From Bacteroidaceae bacterium (GTDB lineage Bacteria > Bacteroidota > Bacteroidia > Bacteroidales > Bacteroidaceae), in assembly GCA_900770655.1 (NCBI GenBank), contig CAAGLA010000020.1, positions 1-64,000 of the forward strand: a DNA stretch of 64,000 nucleotides. Direction: 5' to 3'. Below, piece after piece: positions 1 through 7,631 of the stretch. A program made the translations under genes and the position numbers. The notes under the pieces were generated by a model. It was not told where the DNA came from and ran no database searches. It was given only the letters and a program-made list of their open reading frames with translations. Numbering within the stretch: position 1 is the first letter of the stretch; each line of letters opens with the position of its first letter.

Positions 1-744
1 GACTACGAAATATCTAAGAAAGAATGGGTATTGGATGGAGCATCTGTTTCATATGGATTTGCCTTTGAACTCAAAGGTGCTTTATCACACGACATTCAGA
101 GAGAGCGAGATTTCAAGTATACAGGTATGGATATGTCAGAGATCGTTAAGCATATTGCTCAATTTACTTCAGATATCTGGCAGATTCATCCATTCTGTGA
201 AGGTAATACAAGAACAACAGCAGTATTCATCATCAAGTATTTACGCTCACTCGGGTTCGATGTAAATAATACCACTTTTGAGAAGAATTCATGGTACTTC
301 CGTAATGCTCTTGTCCGAGCCAATTACCAGAATCTTCAGAAAGGGATATATAAGGAAACTATTCATCTTGAACGCTTTTTCCGCAACCTTTTGATGAGCG
401 AAGAGAATGTTCTAATGAACAGACATCTTCATATCAAGGCAAAAGAATTACTTGATGGGGACGCCCCGACAAGTACCCCAACAAGCACCCCAACAAGTAT
501 CTTCCCCGAGAGCGAGAATATTAAGCGTTTAATTAGTGCTATTGCGGAGAAACAGCTATCAGTAAAGGAGATAATGGCTGCTGTTGGATTAAAAGATAGA
601 CCAAATTTTATCGAATATTCTCTTTCTCCTGCTATGCGGGAAGGATATGTTCGTATGCTTTATCCTGATTCTCCGCGTCACCCCCGCCAAAAGTATTTAT
701 TAACTGTTAAGGGGTTAGCGGTGTATAAGGAACTTTCGAGATAG
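1..744 (+). CDS. Fic family protein, 3' part (5' end outside window)
   Basis: The reading frame is open from base 1, so the N-terminus lies outside the window; the TTG at 31 is an internal codon. The Fic core motif HPFCEGNTRT (about 185-215) matches the HPFx(D/E)GN(G/T)R consensus of Fic enzymes, which move AMP or another nucleotide monophosphate onto target hydroxyls; the His is catalytic in the family. The Arg usually found three residues after the motif's first Arg is Thr here. The C-terminal third (from about 520) looks like a winged-helix domain (IKRLISAIAEKQLSVKEIM... to a basic beta hairpin), common in stand-alone bacterial Fic proteins and probably DNA binding. A short PTSTPTSTPTS linker separates the two domains. 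It may be a regulator or a toxin; no antitoxin is visible because the upstream side is missing. Confidence 0.9.
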   Translation, partial: DYEISKKEWVLDGASVSYGFAFELKGALSHDIQRERDFKYTGMDMSEIVKHIAQFTSDIWQIHPFCEGNTRTTAVFIIKYLRSLGFDVNNTTFEKNSWYFRNALVRANYQNLQKGIYKETIHLERFFRNLLMSEENVLMNRHLHIKAKELLDGDAPTSTPTSTPTSIFPESENIKRLISAIAEKQLSVKEIMAAVGLKDRPNFIEYSLSPAMREGYVRMLYPDSPRHPRQKYLLTVKGLAVYKELSR

Positions 745-782
745 CATACCACTCCAATAGTTTAACATTAAATTGTCTTTAT

Positions 783-831
783 AATATGCTCCACATATGA
801 TAGCAGAAAGCCATCATATGTGGAGCATATT
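783..831. terminator. Perfect hairpin, bidirectional terminator
   Basis: Two 19-base arms (783-801 and 813-831) are exact reverse complements around an 11-base loop. The hairpin lies between the converging fic gene and the 835-1083 gene, with A/T-rich flanks on both sides, so it probably serves both transcripts. Confidence 0.75.
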
Positions 832-834
832 TTA

Positions 835-1083
835 TTAGTAAATGTACTTTTCTAAGTTCTCGCGAATCTTTCTTTCAAATGGAGATTTACTATCAAGCCT
901 TATTTCATTCTTAATAGTTTCAATACCATAAAACCGAATTATCTCCAATATCTGCTCATCGTTACCTCGCTCGAAAATACGGTTTATAACATAACCACGA
1001 TGCGCTGTGAAGTCAATATTCTCTATTGCTGTATCCCAAAATATCGCACCACTAAATTTTGTCAAATCTGGTTGATTGCTCAT
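835..1083 (-). CDS. Small conserved protein, DUF6922-like
   Basis: An 82-residue acidic/basic protein starting MSNQPDLTKFSGAIFWD. The pattern PDLxKFxxxxFWD, an ERG segment and an IRFYG segment followed by a basic C-terminus recalls the Bacteroidetes DUF6922 family; this assignment is from memory of the family, not a search. Members often sit next to nucleotidyltransferase-type toxin genes, but no such gene is seen here. It is the last gene of a minus-strand trio, 34 bases after the metallophosphoesterase. No catalytic motif is visible. Confidence 0.55.
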   Translation of the reverse strand: MSNQPDLTKFSGAIFWDTAIENIDFTAHRGYVINRIFERGNDEQILEIIRFYGIETIKNEIRLDSKSPFERKIRENLEKYIY

Positions 1084-1117
1084 AATATCTTATTCCTTAT
1101 TTCTTAAATAAACACTT

Positions 1118-1882
1118 CTATATCTCAATAAATTTACCACCATCAAAGCCAACAAGATGCTCACCATAGGCCACATAGCCAAGTTGATTGCAGACAAGGC
1201 GTGTATTGCCGATGGTTGCCTCCTCGTTAGCGTGTGAGTATCCGAAAATCCACACATCTATACGGCTATCAGCGATGAAGTTGCCCAACTCAGTTGCAAA
1301 TGCACTATTGAGCAGGCTGCCTTTATGCTGTGGAGCCACGACTGCCAACGATGGCAGATGATGCGTTACTACCACAATATGCTCTGCCGTACTCTCGGCG
1401 GCACTCTCTTTAATGAACGACAAACACTTTTGATGCTCGGCATTGAAATCATCGGTAGTAAACCTACGACCGCCATATCGTATCTGTCTAAAATCGTTCA
1501 TTCCTCGACTTACAAAATACTCATCCTGAGGCTGGATATGCGACCACAGAGTAGAGAGAATGAAGTCCGTATCATCAATGCGTACCACCTTGTTCTGATA
1601 ATAATGTACATTAGGCAGTATCTCACGGCTCCAACTATCGCCATAGGCTAATACATCGCCATTACCATAAAACTCGTGATTACCTGGCACCAACAACACT
1701 TCTCGATAGTTTGTCGATGCCCATTTCCAAAACTTCATATTGGGTAAAGTCTTGTCTCGCAAGTAATCTATATCACCTGCGAAAACTAATACATCGCCAG
1801 TAACCTCAAATGGCATAGTGTTTATAAACCTTGAATTATCTGACAACTCCAAATGGATGTCAGATGCGTATTGTATCTTCAT
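1118..1882 (-). CDS. Metallophosphoesterase (calcineurin-like)
   Basis: 254 residues with the family's metal-binding motifs in order: D-x-H in ASDIHLE (residues 8-10), GD in FAGDIDY (about 37), GNHE in VPGNHEFYG (about 67) and the HH pair in VVTHHLPS (about 173). The last motif, normally GHxH, reads GYSH (FGYSHAN, about 216), so one usual metal-ligand His is Tyr. Related proteins hydrolyse phosphomonoesters or diesters; the substrate cannot be told. It is cytoplasmic (no signal peptide) and lies 15 bases after the coiled-coil gene and 34 bases before the small DUF6922-like gene, so the three probably form one transcript. Whether the Tyr lowers activity is unknown. Confidence 0.85.
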   Translation of the reverse strand: MKIQYASDIHLELSDNSRFINTMPFEVTGDVLVFAGDIDYLRDKTLPNMKFWKWASTNYREVLLVPGNHEFYGNGDVLAYGDSWSREILPNVHYYQNKVVRIDDTDFILSTLWSHIQPQDEYFVSRGMNDFRQIRYGGRRFTTDDFNAEHQKCLSFIKESAAESTAEHIVVVTHHLPSLAVVAPQHKGSLLNSAFATELGNFIADSRIDVWIFGYSHANEEATIGNTRLVCNQLGYVAYGEHLVGFDGGKFIEI

Positions 1883-1897
1883 ATAACTTATCTCCTC

Positions 1898-2440
1898 TTA
1901 ACATTTTGTGTAAACCAATTCGTAGCCCTCAGCATTTGACTTGTTATCTAATATGCTCTTTGCGAAATAGAACTTGTTATACAGGTATCGCTTGTTTTCA
2001 AGTTCTTCTTCCAAGTAGCCTATGCTTTCATTGTATTCATCAATATCCTTACTAATCTTATCGTACAGTTCTATATTAGCCTTGAGTATGCGAGTTTCCA
2101 ACTTTGCTATAGTTGCCTTGTATCTTGCAATGCTCTTCTTGTAATCCTCGATTTCCTCATTATAAAACGCTAAAACCCTATCGAGTAGTTCTGCTGTCAA
2201 AGTTTGTGGAGACGAACTCCACTGAAGCACATCTAATTGCCGACTCGGGGTCGTAGAAAGATGAAACAACTCACAACCGAAAGACTTGCGAACATTCTTA
2301 TTGTATTCATCTACCTCATGGATAGCTGTCATTATCTCATCCTTTGATAAGTTTCTCGTTTCCTCAAAGTATGGATGTTCTCTATACTCCAACAAGGGAG
2401 TATTCTTGTATCTCAAATAAACAGTGGTATATTCACTCAT
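1898..2440 (-). CDS. Hypothetical protein with C-terminal coiled coil
   Basis: 180 residues, family not recognised. Residues about 90-165 are strongly heptad-like and rich in Glu, Lys, Ile and Leu (for example FYNEEIEDYKKSIARYK), predicting a long coiled coil; the first 85 residues are mixed. There is no signal peptide or membrane segment. It is the first clear gene of the minus-strand trio, and its ATG overlaps the TGA of a possible 20-codon upstream frame. The link to the phosphoesterase suggests a partner role, which is inference only. Confidence 0.6.
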   Translation of the reverse strand: MSEYTTVYLRYKNTPLLEYREHPYFEETRNLSKDEIMTAIHEVDEYNKNVRKSFGCELFHLSTTPSRQLDVLQWSSSPQTLTAELLDRVLAFYNEEIEDYKKSIARYKATIAKLETRILKANIELYDKISKDIDEYNESIGYLEEELENKRYLYNKFYFAKSILDNKSNAEGYELVYTKC

Positions 2441-2499
2441 AATAATTCTTCTTTTGTACGCATCGCTGCGTAGTTAATAATTGATTCGTTGATTTCCAT
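2437..2499 (-). CDS. Possible 20-codon upstream ORF
   Basis: An ATG at 2499 opens a short frame (MEINESIINYAAMRTKEELL) whose TGA overlaps the ATG of the coiled-coil gene in the ATGA arrangement typical of translational coupling. The frame has few rare codons, but its shortness means chance is a real possibility. Confidence 0.2.
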   Translation of the reverse strand: MEINESIINYAAMRTKEELL

Positions 2500-2973
2500 T
2501 GGACGGAATAGACGGAGCGGGAAGCGTCACCAATGGGCATAAACAAAAATCGTTGAAAAGTTTGGTAGGGACTTTCCAACGATTCTTATCTATTCTGCTA
2601 ACGAGGATATTTGCACCTATAATATCCTGGTCCGCGTATGTTTCAGTTGGATAGTTTTTCCGATAATGTCGAATGACACAATGCTTGAAATAGTAGCACA
2701 CAGCACACCATCAAAGCGTTTTGAGCCTCGACACACATTTGTTGCTGTTATGTTCATTCTATTTTGCTGCATTTCGTTTTTATTGTTTCTAAATCGGGTA
2801 CAAAGATAGTGATTTTTATCTAAACCTCTTCTATCCCAGGATAGATATTTTTGAATATAATGTATTGAGTATAAGGTTATATACTATGTATATAAGATTT
2901 ATGTATTATCCTAACTTCGCAGTGAGCAATTCGTTTTTTCATACCTCCTTCACACAGTTAAAATCAGCTTTCA
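2500..2973. other. Intergenic stretch with no convincing gene
   Basis: A GTG-started frame at 2474-2701 (minus) shows no recognisable family and a composition unlike its neighbours; it is not called. On the minus strand a TATCTTTG box at 2808-2801 fits the Bacteroidales -7 element and could start the transcript for the 2440-835 trio, leaving a leader of about 350 bases. The stretch may contain decayed coding sequence. Confidence 0.4.
2801..2808 (-). promoter_or_regulatory. Bacteroidales -7 box (TATCTTTG) upstream of the trio
   Basis: TATCTTTG on the minus strand matches TAnnTTTG exactly. No good TTTG -33 box is seen at the usual distance, so the call rests on the -7 box alone. Confidence 0.4.
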
Positions 2974-3207
2974 TCACAATTTACCACCATTCTTACGACA
3001 ATAGGCTGCAACACTATCTACCGCTTCATCGAAATCAAGTGTATGCATAATTCCATAATGTTGTTCCACAAAAGCTACCCCCTGATACATACGAATATAT
3101 TTGTAGGCTTGCTTTTCTGTCAAACCAAATCGCTTGGCAAACTCATTCACCAAAGCAATTATATACTCAATTATGTCTCTAATGTTGTACTTCATTGTGC
3201 TACACAT
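2974..3207 (-). CDS. DUF3791-like small protein
   Basis: 77 residues. The pattern IIEYIIALVNEFAKRFGLT, then KQAYKYIRMYQGVAF, an EQHYGIMHTLDFDEAV segment and a closing CRKNGG matches, from memory, the DUF3791 family. These are small helical proteins often encoded beside DUF3990 (ADP-ribosyltransferase-like fold) proteins, in what looks like a toxin-antitoxin or effector pair. No DUF3990 gene is seen within 1 kb, so this copy appears to stand alone. The ATG at 3207 is used; a second ATG at 3195 is equally possible and would give 73 residues. Confidence 0.6.
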   Translation of the reverse strand: MCSTMKYNIRDIIEYIIALVNEFAKRFGLTEKQAYKYIRMYQGVAFVEQHYGIMHTLDFDEAVDSVAAYCRKNGGKL

Positions 3208-3787
3208 AACCTATTATACTGCAAACATAATGCTTTTTCATGGAAATATGAATTATACGAAATAAAAACACTTAAAATAGAATCGTAAAACAGCTCTAAT
3301 CCCAAACTCGGTTTCAGAGCCGTTTTTGTACCTTTTCGGGGTGAAAAATGCGATTTTTTGAAAGTTTTTGTACCTCGGGTTTTGATATTCAAGAAATTAC
3401 ACTTACTTTTACATTCCAAAATGGAGGTACAAGGCGAAAAGTGCGTTGAAAATCACTAACTTACACATTCTCAACAACTTGCCAAATGAGTGGTTGTACC
3501 TTTTAGAGTGCTAAATAGCTGATTGATAATCATCTACACTTTCTGCATCGGGAAGTAAAAAACGCCCACTAACGCCCACTAATAAATGCTAACGCCTACA
3601 AAAATCGGCTGAAAATTTTACAAAATAGACGAAAACAATAAAGAAGTTAGACTCGATTTTCTGGATTTATGTTTTAATGTCTTCTGTAAAAACATCTTAC
3701 CTATTTTGCAATGGACTGCAACGAGGTGCAATGATACCAGTCAGAAATACATTCACTAGCATCAAATGTGCACTTATTAATTCTATA
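3208..3787. repeat. Gene-free stretch with short direct repeats
   Basis: 580 bases without a credible gene. The motif TTTTTGTACCT occurs near 3323 and 3364, with a related TTGTACCTTTT near 3493 and an inverted GGAGGTACAAGG near 3422. A separate 10-base unit AACGCCCACT is repeated in tandem at 3561-3570 and 3571-3580 and recurs imperfectly at 3591-3600. Dispersed repeats of this kind are found at recombination or attachment regions of integrated elements, but no integrase is present here, so the role is open. Confidence 0.45.
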
Positions 3788-5056
3788 TTACAGATCATCT
3801 GCAGACTTTCTGATTGCTAGTCCAATTGCTTTACCCAAAAGAGGTGGTACTGCATTGCCTATTTGTACAAGTTGCTTGTTTTTGGGACCTTCAAAAATAA
3901 AGTCATCAGGAAATGATTGCAATCTAGCCATTTCTCTTGCAGTGAGAACTCTCGGAAGTTTAGGATGGATATTGACACCACCATGATTTTCTTTAATCGT
4001 ACAAGAGGCCTCGTTCCACGGGCATTTCTTCCATGCGTCTGAATAACCTTTGTACAGACTATGACCTTCAGGACACGCCAACATTCGCTCTTGCATTTCT
4101 GGTTTATGTCTAGTAGGTACGTGATTGAACGCTATGTCTTCAGGGTGGTTCATAAGGTCTTCAATTGCTTCCCCTGTTGTCCTGTATTGAGAAGGCGCTA
4201 ATATTGGTTGTGGATGAAAATTTCGTTTTCCAAGCCTATTTCCAATAAAAATAACCCTTTCTCGTTTCTGAGGTACAGTGTAATCTGCAGCACATAGAGT
4301 CGTCACATTCATATAATACCCTATTTTTCTGAAGTCAGATAAAATTTTTTGTTCTACCATACCACCGAGCATAGAACGCAGACCTTTTACATTCTCACAA
4401 ACAACGAAATCTGGCTGTAGAAACTCTACTATTTCAAGTAATTCTTTATACAACGAATTACGAGGATCGTCCACAATTCTATTGCCGGCCATACTGAATC
4501 CCTGACAAGGAAAACCTCCCGCAACAACATTCAAGCGTCTTCCTTTCAATTGTTGCTTGATGACATCGTAGAAGTGCTGTTTAACATCTGATTGTGTAAT
4601 ATCACCATTTACAAACGGATGATTAAAGTTTCTTTCGTATGTCATCCCCGCTTCCTTGAACCAATCCAATCCACATATCCCTTGTAGACCTGCCATATCC
4701 AAACCTTTAGAAAGTCCTCCAGCTCCACAAAAACAGTCTACAAATGTCATCTGTGATTTCCCTGGCTTCTCCCATATCTCTGTGATTTCACACCAATTGA
4801 CAAAATCGGTTTTAATGGAATACTTTTTCCTTGGCTCACATTCAACGATATTGCCAAAGAGATCATAATTGACAAGATTCTCTTTGTTATTCTGATAATT
4901 TATAAAATGCTCAATGGCTCCTTTGGGAATGCGATAAGATGAGCCAATCTTAACAGCACCGAGTTGGCCACTTGCTATATATCTGCGAATTGATTTTTGC
5001 GACAGACCTAATTGTTCTGCAACATTCGCGATCGAATAAAAATTCTTTTCTTCCAT
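3788..5056 (-). CDS. DNA (cytosine-5) methyltransferase with N-terminal HTH domain
   Basis: 422 residues from the ATG at 5056 (in-frame ATG 5068 and TTG 5083 are alternatives). Residues about 5-50 form an excisionase/MerR-like helix-turn-helix (YSIANVAEQLGLSQKSIRR). After a linker come the C5-methyltransferase motifs in order: I DCFCGAGGLSKG (about 107), IV GGFPCQGFS with the catalytic Cys near 184, VI ENVKGL, VIII QKRERVIFIG, and X QIGNAVPPLLGKAI near the C-terminus, with the target-recognition region between VIII and X. The enzyme methylates C5 of cytosine using S-adenosylmethionine. It is the last gene of the minus-strand RM locus and should protect host DNA from the two upstream candidate nucleases. 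The HTH fusion suggests it also represses its own transcription, as known for M.SsoII and M.EcoRII (family knowledge). Its AT-rich composition suggests horizontal acquisition. Confidence 0.93.
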   Translation of the reverse strand: MEEKNFYSIANVAEQLGLSQKSIRRYIASGQLGAVKIGSSYRIPKGAIEHFINYQNNKENLVNYDLFGNIVECEPRKKYSIKTDFVNWCEITEIWEKPGKSQMTFVDCFCGAGGLSKGLDMAGLQGICGLDWFKEAGMTYERNFNHPFVNGDITQSDVKQHFYDVIKQQLKGRRLNVVAGGFPCQGFSMAGNRIVDDPRNSLYKELLEIVEFLQPDFVVCENVKGLRSMLGGMVEQKILSDFRKIGYYMNVTTLCAADYTVPQKRERVIFIGNRLGKRNFHPQPILAPSQYRTTGEAIEDLMNHPEDIAFNHVPTRHKPEMQERMLACPEGHSLYKGYSDAWKKCPWNEASCTIKENHGGVNIHPKLPRVLTAREMARLQSFPDDFIFEGPKNKQLVQIGNAVPPLLGKAIGLAIRKSADDL

Positions 5057-5071
5057 CTTTGCGTACATTGA

Positions 5072-5090
5072 AATTGTCCACAATTGTCCA
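5072..5090. promoter_or_regulatory. Candidate operator: tandem AATTGTCCA repeat
   Basis: Nine-base AATTGTCCA occurs at 5072-5080 and again at 5082-5090, one helical turn apart (minus strand TGGACAATT twice), directly upstream of the methyltransferase ATG at 5056. Position and spacing suit a dimeric repressor, possibly the methyltransferase's own HTH domain. This is inferred from layout only. Confidence 0.45.
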
Positions 5091-5147
5091 ATAGGTATGC
5101 AAAGGTACTAATCGCATTTTAATTCTACAACAAACGACTAATATAAA

Positions 5148-6251
5148 TTACAATAACCTTTCAAATACCACTTGATTTGCTCTAGTAATGTTATATCCTA
5201 TCCATTTTGTTGAATTTATTAGGGATGTCTGCTTTATTCGTTGTATCTGTGTTTTTTGTCTAGGAAGATGTGTGATAGCAACAGGCTCCACTATAACACC
5301 TAATCCACGATATGACTCGAAAGCCTTTTTGATGAAATCAACATAGTCTGGGAGTTGTAAATTTGCGATATTGGTATAATGTGGCAATGAAGAATCGTTT
5401 ACTTTTATTTCTATTACTAATACTCTTTTATCATTTATATTATCTCTTTTTGCTATTTCGCAAACTAAATCAATATTTTTGCCTGCGACACCATATGGTA
5501 GATAATTACCAGCCCAAACGACGTGGTAGCCTTTATAACCAAGCAATGTTAATAAATCTTTTACTTGATCATTAGTACTAAGTATTTTTTTGTCTATGTT
5601 TTCACACAAATAGGCTTCAAGAGTTTTTTCATATAAGAACACATCACCCTTATTCCATATGGTATTATTTAATTGAAGGGTGTTGATATGTTGGTTCTGC
5701 AAATTCGCTTGATTTGAATTGTGCTGTGAGAAGTTATTTATAGAAATCTTTTGATAACTAAGATTGTATTTGGGTGCGAAAATTATTTTATGAGATGTAT
5801 TTTTATTAACGCTTTTAAGTAGATCTAATAGATATTTATCTTCGTCAATAGTTTGATGCGATAAACTTCTTCCTCTACCCAATGATTTTTTACCTATTGC
5901 ATTCCATAGCAGATGAGCGCCAAACAAATCTAAGGCCTGTTCCTCCGAAAGTGCATTGTCAAATTTATACCCATCTTTGATGCCTATTTTTATTGGATAG
6001 TTTGATGATGGGTCAAACATAACATCACCATTGGCTATGAAATACCTATCAAAACCCTGACCAGCTGATGATGCACTATCTATCATCCAAGTAAAAATAT
6101 AATCACCAGCCCTCACCAATAATGCATCTGCAAATAAATCAGAAATAGTTTTGTAAGGGTAACTATTCAGTTGTCCACCTATAGATATGTAAGGATCGTT
6201 ATCATTTATTTGCTGAATAGTAAGGCTATTTACAATTGCAAGATGTCCCAT
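5148..6251 (-). CDS. Putative restriction endonuclease subunit, PD-(D/E)XK type
   Basis: 367 residues, no close family recognised. Near residue 275 the sequence GVAGKNIDLVCEIAKR is followed about 14 residues later by LVIEIKVND, which fits the D...(E)xK core of PD-(D/E)XK nucleases. The Asn/Gln-rich middle (about 175-200) may be a linker. It starts 11 bases after the stop of the 6263-7078 gene, is followed by the methyltransferase, and lies in an operon headed by an Xre regulator, all of which is restriction-modification context. It could be one of two subunits of a heteromeric endonuclease, a second nuclease, or a DNA-binding partner. Its low GC content matches the rest of the RM locus and differs from the chromosome after 8.7 kb. 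Confidence 0.6.
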   Translation of the reverse strand: MGHLAIVNSLTIQQINDNDPYISIGGQLNSYPYKTISDLFADALLVRAGDYIFTWMIDSASSAGQGFDRYFIANGDVMFDPSSNYPIKIGIKDGYKFDNALSEEQALDLFGAHLLWNAIGKKSLGRGRSLSHQTIDEDKYLLDLLKSVNKNTSHKIIFAPKYNLSYQKISINNFSQHNSNQANLQNQHINTLQLNNTIWNKGDVFLYEKTLEAYLCENIDKKILSTNDQVKDLLTLLGYKGYHVVWAGNYLPYGVAGKNIDLVCEIAKRDNINDKRVLVIEIKVNDSSLPHYTNIANLQLPDYVDFIKKAFESYRGLGVIVEPVAITHLPRQKTQIQRIKQTSLINSTKWIGYNITRANQVVFERLL

Positions 6252-6262
6252 AAATAAAACGA

Positions 6263-7078
6263 TTAATGCTCAACAAAGCATATTTGCAATGTGTATCCGT
6301 GAACGGTAATATTGAACTTGTTTTCTGGCTTTTGTATTTCGGCAATAAGATATGTAATTAATTCTTTTGGATTGTGCTCCCACCTAGTCTGATCTGAAAC
6401 AAGATAATACATCCTATTCAGTCCCCAATTATTCTTACATCTCTCAGCTTGCTTTCTCATACGGTCAGAATCAGCACCTTTATATAATTCTAAAGCGAGT
6501 TGCTTTTTTTCTTTAATCGTCATTTTTCCGGCTTTAGCCTTCCAATTATCGGGGTGAGAAGAAACCTTCAAATCGTATGGAACTCCATCAAACACGAAAT
6601 CTGTCACACTTTTATTTCCAATAGGAGGAATTACTGACGGAATATTTTGGATTATGGATGATTCACAAATGTCGTGAGCTGCCACCATAAAATATTCGTG
6701 TTTGATAATATCTCCACCTATTCTCAGGTAGTCATCTATAGAAATAATGCCGTTACAAAACTCCCTTACACGTTCTTGTATCGATAAATGAAGCATAGAA
6801 GGCCTTGCTCCGTGCCAATTATGTCCATTAATTTTACCTGAACATAGGACTGCTATATGAGCATCAATATTAGATGGTTTCCAATGTGTGCGAAGTAGCT
6901 GAGTTATATTATCAATAGATATATTTTGCTGATCTGTAGATATCAACGAGGCTAGTTGTTTATATGACATAGAGTTAGAAGCTCTTAATCCTTTCTCTTG
7001 AAGAAATGGAACTATAACATCCTTTGACGACATAAACTCAACACAATGAGCTATTAATTCATTTTGAAGTATATCCAT
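6263..7078 (-). CDS. Putative type II restriction endonuclease, PD-(D/E)XK type
   Basis: 271 residues. The segment SVTDFVFDGVPYDLKVSSHP (about 160-180) gives a plausible D...DLK catalytic core, followed by a basic helix (KAKAGKMTIKEKKQLA). The N-terminal 130 residues are helical and include the pattern INGHNWHGARPSMLHLSIQERVREF. It lies 30 bases downstream of the Xre regulator and 11 bases upstream of the next nuclease-like gene, so it should be co-transcribed with both. Cleavage at the site protected by the linked C5 methyltransferase is the expected role; the recognition sequence cannot be deduced. Confidence is moderate because the identification rests on the motif and the neighbours. Confidence 0.65.
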   Translation of the reverse strand: MDILQNELIAHCVEFMSSKDVIVPFLQEKGLRASNSMSYKQLASLISTDQQNISIDNITQLLRTHWKPSNIDAHIAVLCSGKINGHNWHGARPSMLHLSIQERVREFCNGIISIDDYLRIGGDIIKHEYFMVAAHDICESSIIQNIPSVIPPIGNKSVTDFVFDGVPYDLKVSSHPDNWKAKAGKMTIKEKKQLALELYKGADSDRMRKQAERCKNNWGLNRMYYLVSDQTRWEHNPKELITYLIAEIQKPENKFNITVHGYTLQICFVEH

Positions 7079-7108
7079 AGCTAATAAGATAATGATTATA
7101 AAATATAA

Positions 7109-7318
7109 TCACAATAAATCTTTGGGTGAAACTTTCAATGCATTTGCAATCTTTTCAATATTGCATAATGTAATATTCTTTTCAGCACGTTCAATCATTC
7201 CGATATACGTGCGATGGACCCCAGCTAGTTCTGCCAATCGTTCTTGGGAGAGATGTTGGACCTTACGATACTTTTGGACATTTTTACCAAAACGCAAGAG
7301 GATTGGTTCTTTGTTCAT
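7109..7318 (-). CDS. Xre-family HTH regulator (controller-type)
   Basis: 69 residues, almost entirely one Cro/C1-type helix-turn-helix: LSQERLAELAGVHRTYIGMIERAEKNITLCNIEKIANAL. Size, fold and position at the head of a nuclease/methyltransferase operon match controller (C) proteins, which delay nuclease expression when an RM system enters a new cell (family knowledge). A perfect -7 box and repeated TGCTAAC/GTTAGCA sequences lie directly upstream and are candidate binding sites. Confidence 0.85.
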   Translation of the reverse strand: MNKEPILLRFGKNVQKYRKVQHLSQERLAELAGVHRTYIGMIERAEKNITLCNIEKIANALKVSPKDLL

Positions 7319-7348
7319 AGATTAAGGCAAATGTATATTTTCTTGTAG

Positions 7349-7438
7349 CAAAGATACAACTGCTAACCAATGTTGGCAACATACTAAAGTTAGCACATAT
7401 ATATAATTATATATTACAAACTATTAAGTTTGTTAGCA
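7349..7438 (-). promoter_or_regulatory. Promoter and putative operator of the RM operon
   Basis: On the minus strand TATCTTTG (7356-7349) matches the Bacteroidales -7 element and is preceded by a 20-base spacer and a TTG at the -33 position. Around it, TGCTAAC at 7361-7367 is inverted relative to GTTAGCA at 7389-7395 and 7432-7438, and CCAA/TTGG arms flank the centre at 7367-7376. Repeats over the spacer and upstream are what a C-protein would bind. Confidence 0.55.
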
Positions 7439-7491
7439 TCTGCCAATGATGCATTATTTCAAAACAATACCTATTTTCTATGAAATTTTAC

Positions 7492-7499
7492 TATCTTTG
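7492..7499 (+). promoter_or_regulatory. -7 box (TATCTTTG) for abiH
   Basis: An exact TAnnTTTG match on the plus strand, 132 bases before the abiH ATG. The -33 region is only T-rich. The 7319-7631 gap thus holds two divergent promoters and no gene. Confidence 0.45.
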
Positions 7500-7631
7500 T
7501 TCTTGGATTAGGGCACCGAACAACAAAAACAGAGAAGTGTGCATTTGCTGTAAAAGCAAGGCGCAATTATCTGCCCTATTTCAGTCTGAAATTTGTAACT
7601 CGTTGATACTCAATGCGGTTTTTGTATTGTT

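Noticed and set aside
2474..2701. 75-codon minus-strand ORF with GTG start
   Set aside because: No family resemblance and no downstream coupling; another frame of the same region also shows a short open stretch, so coding is unproven.
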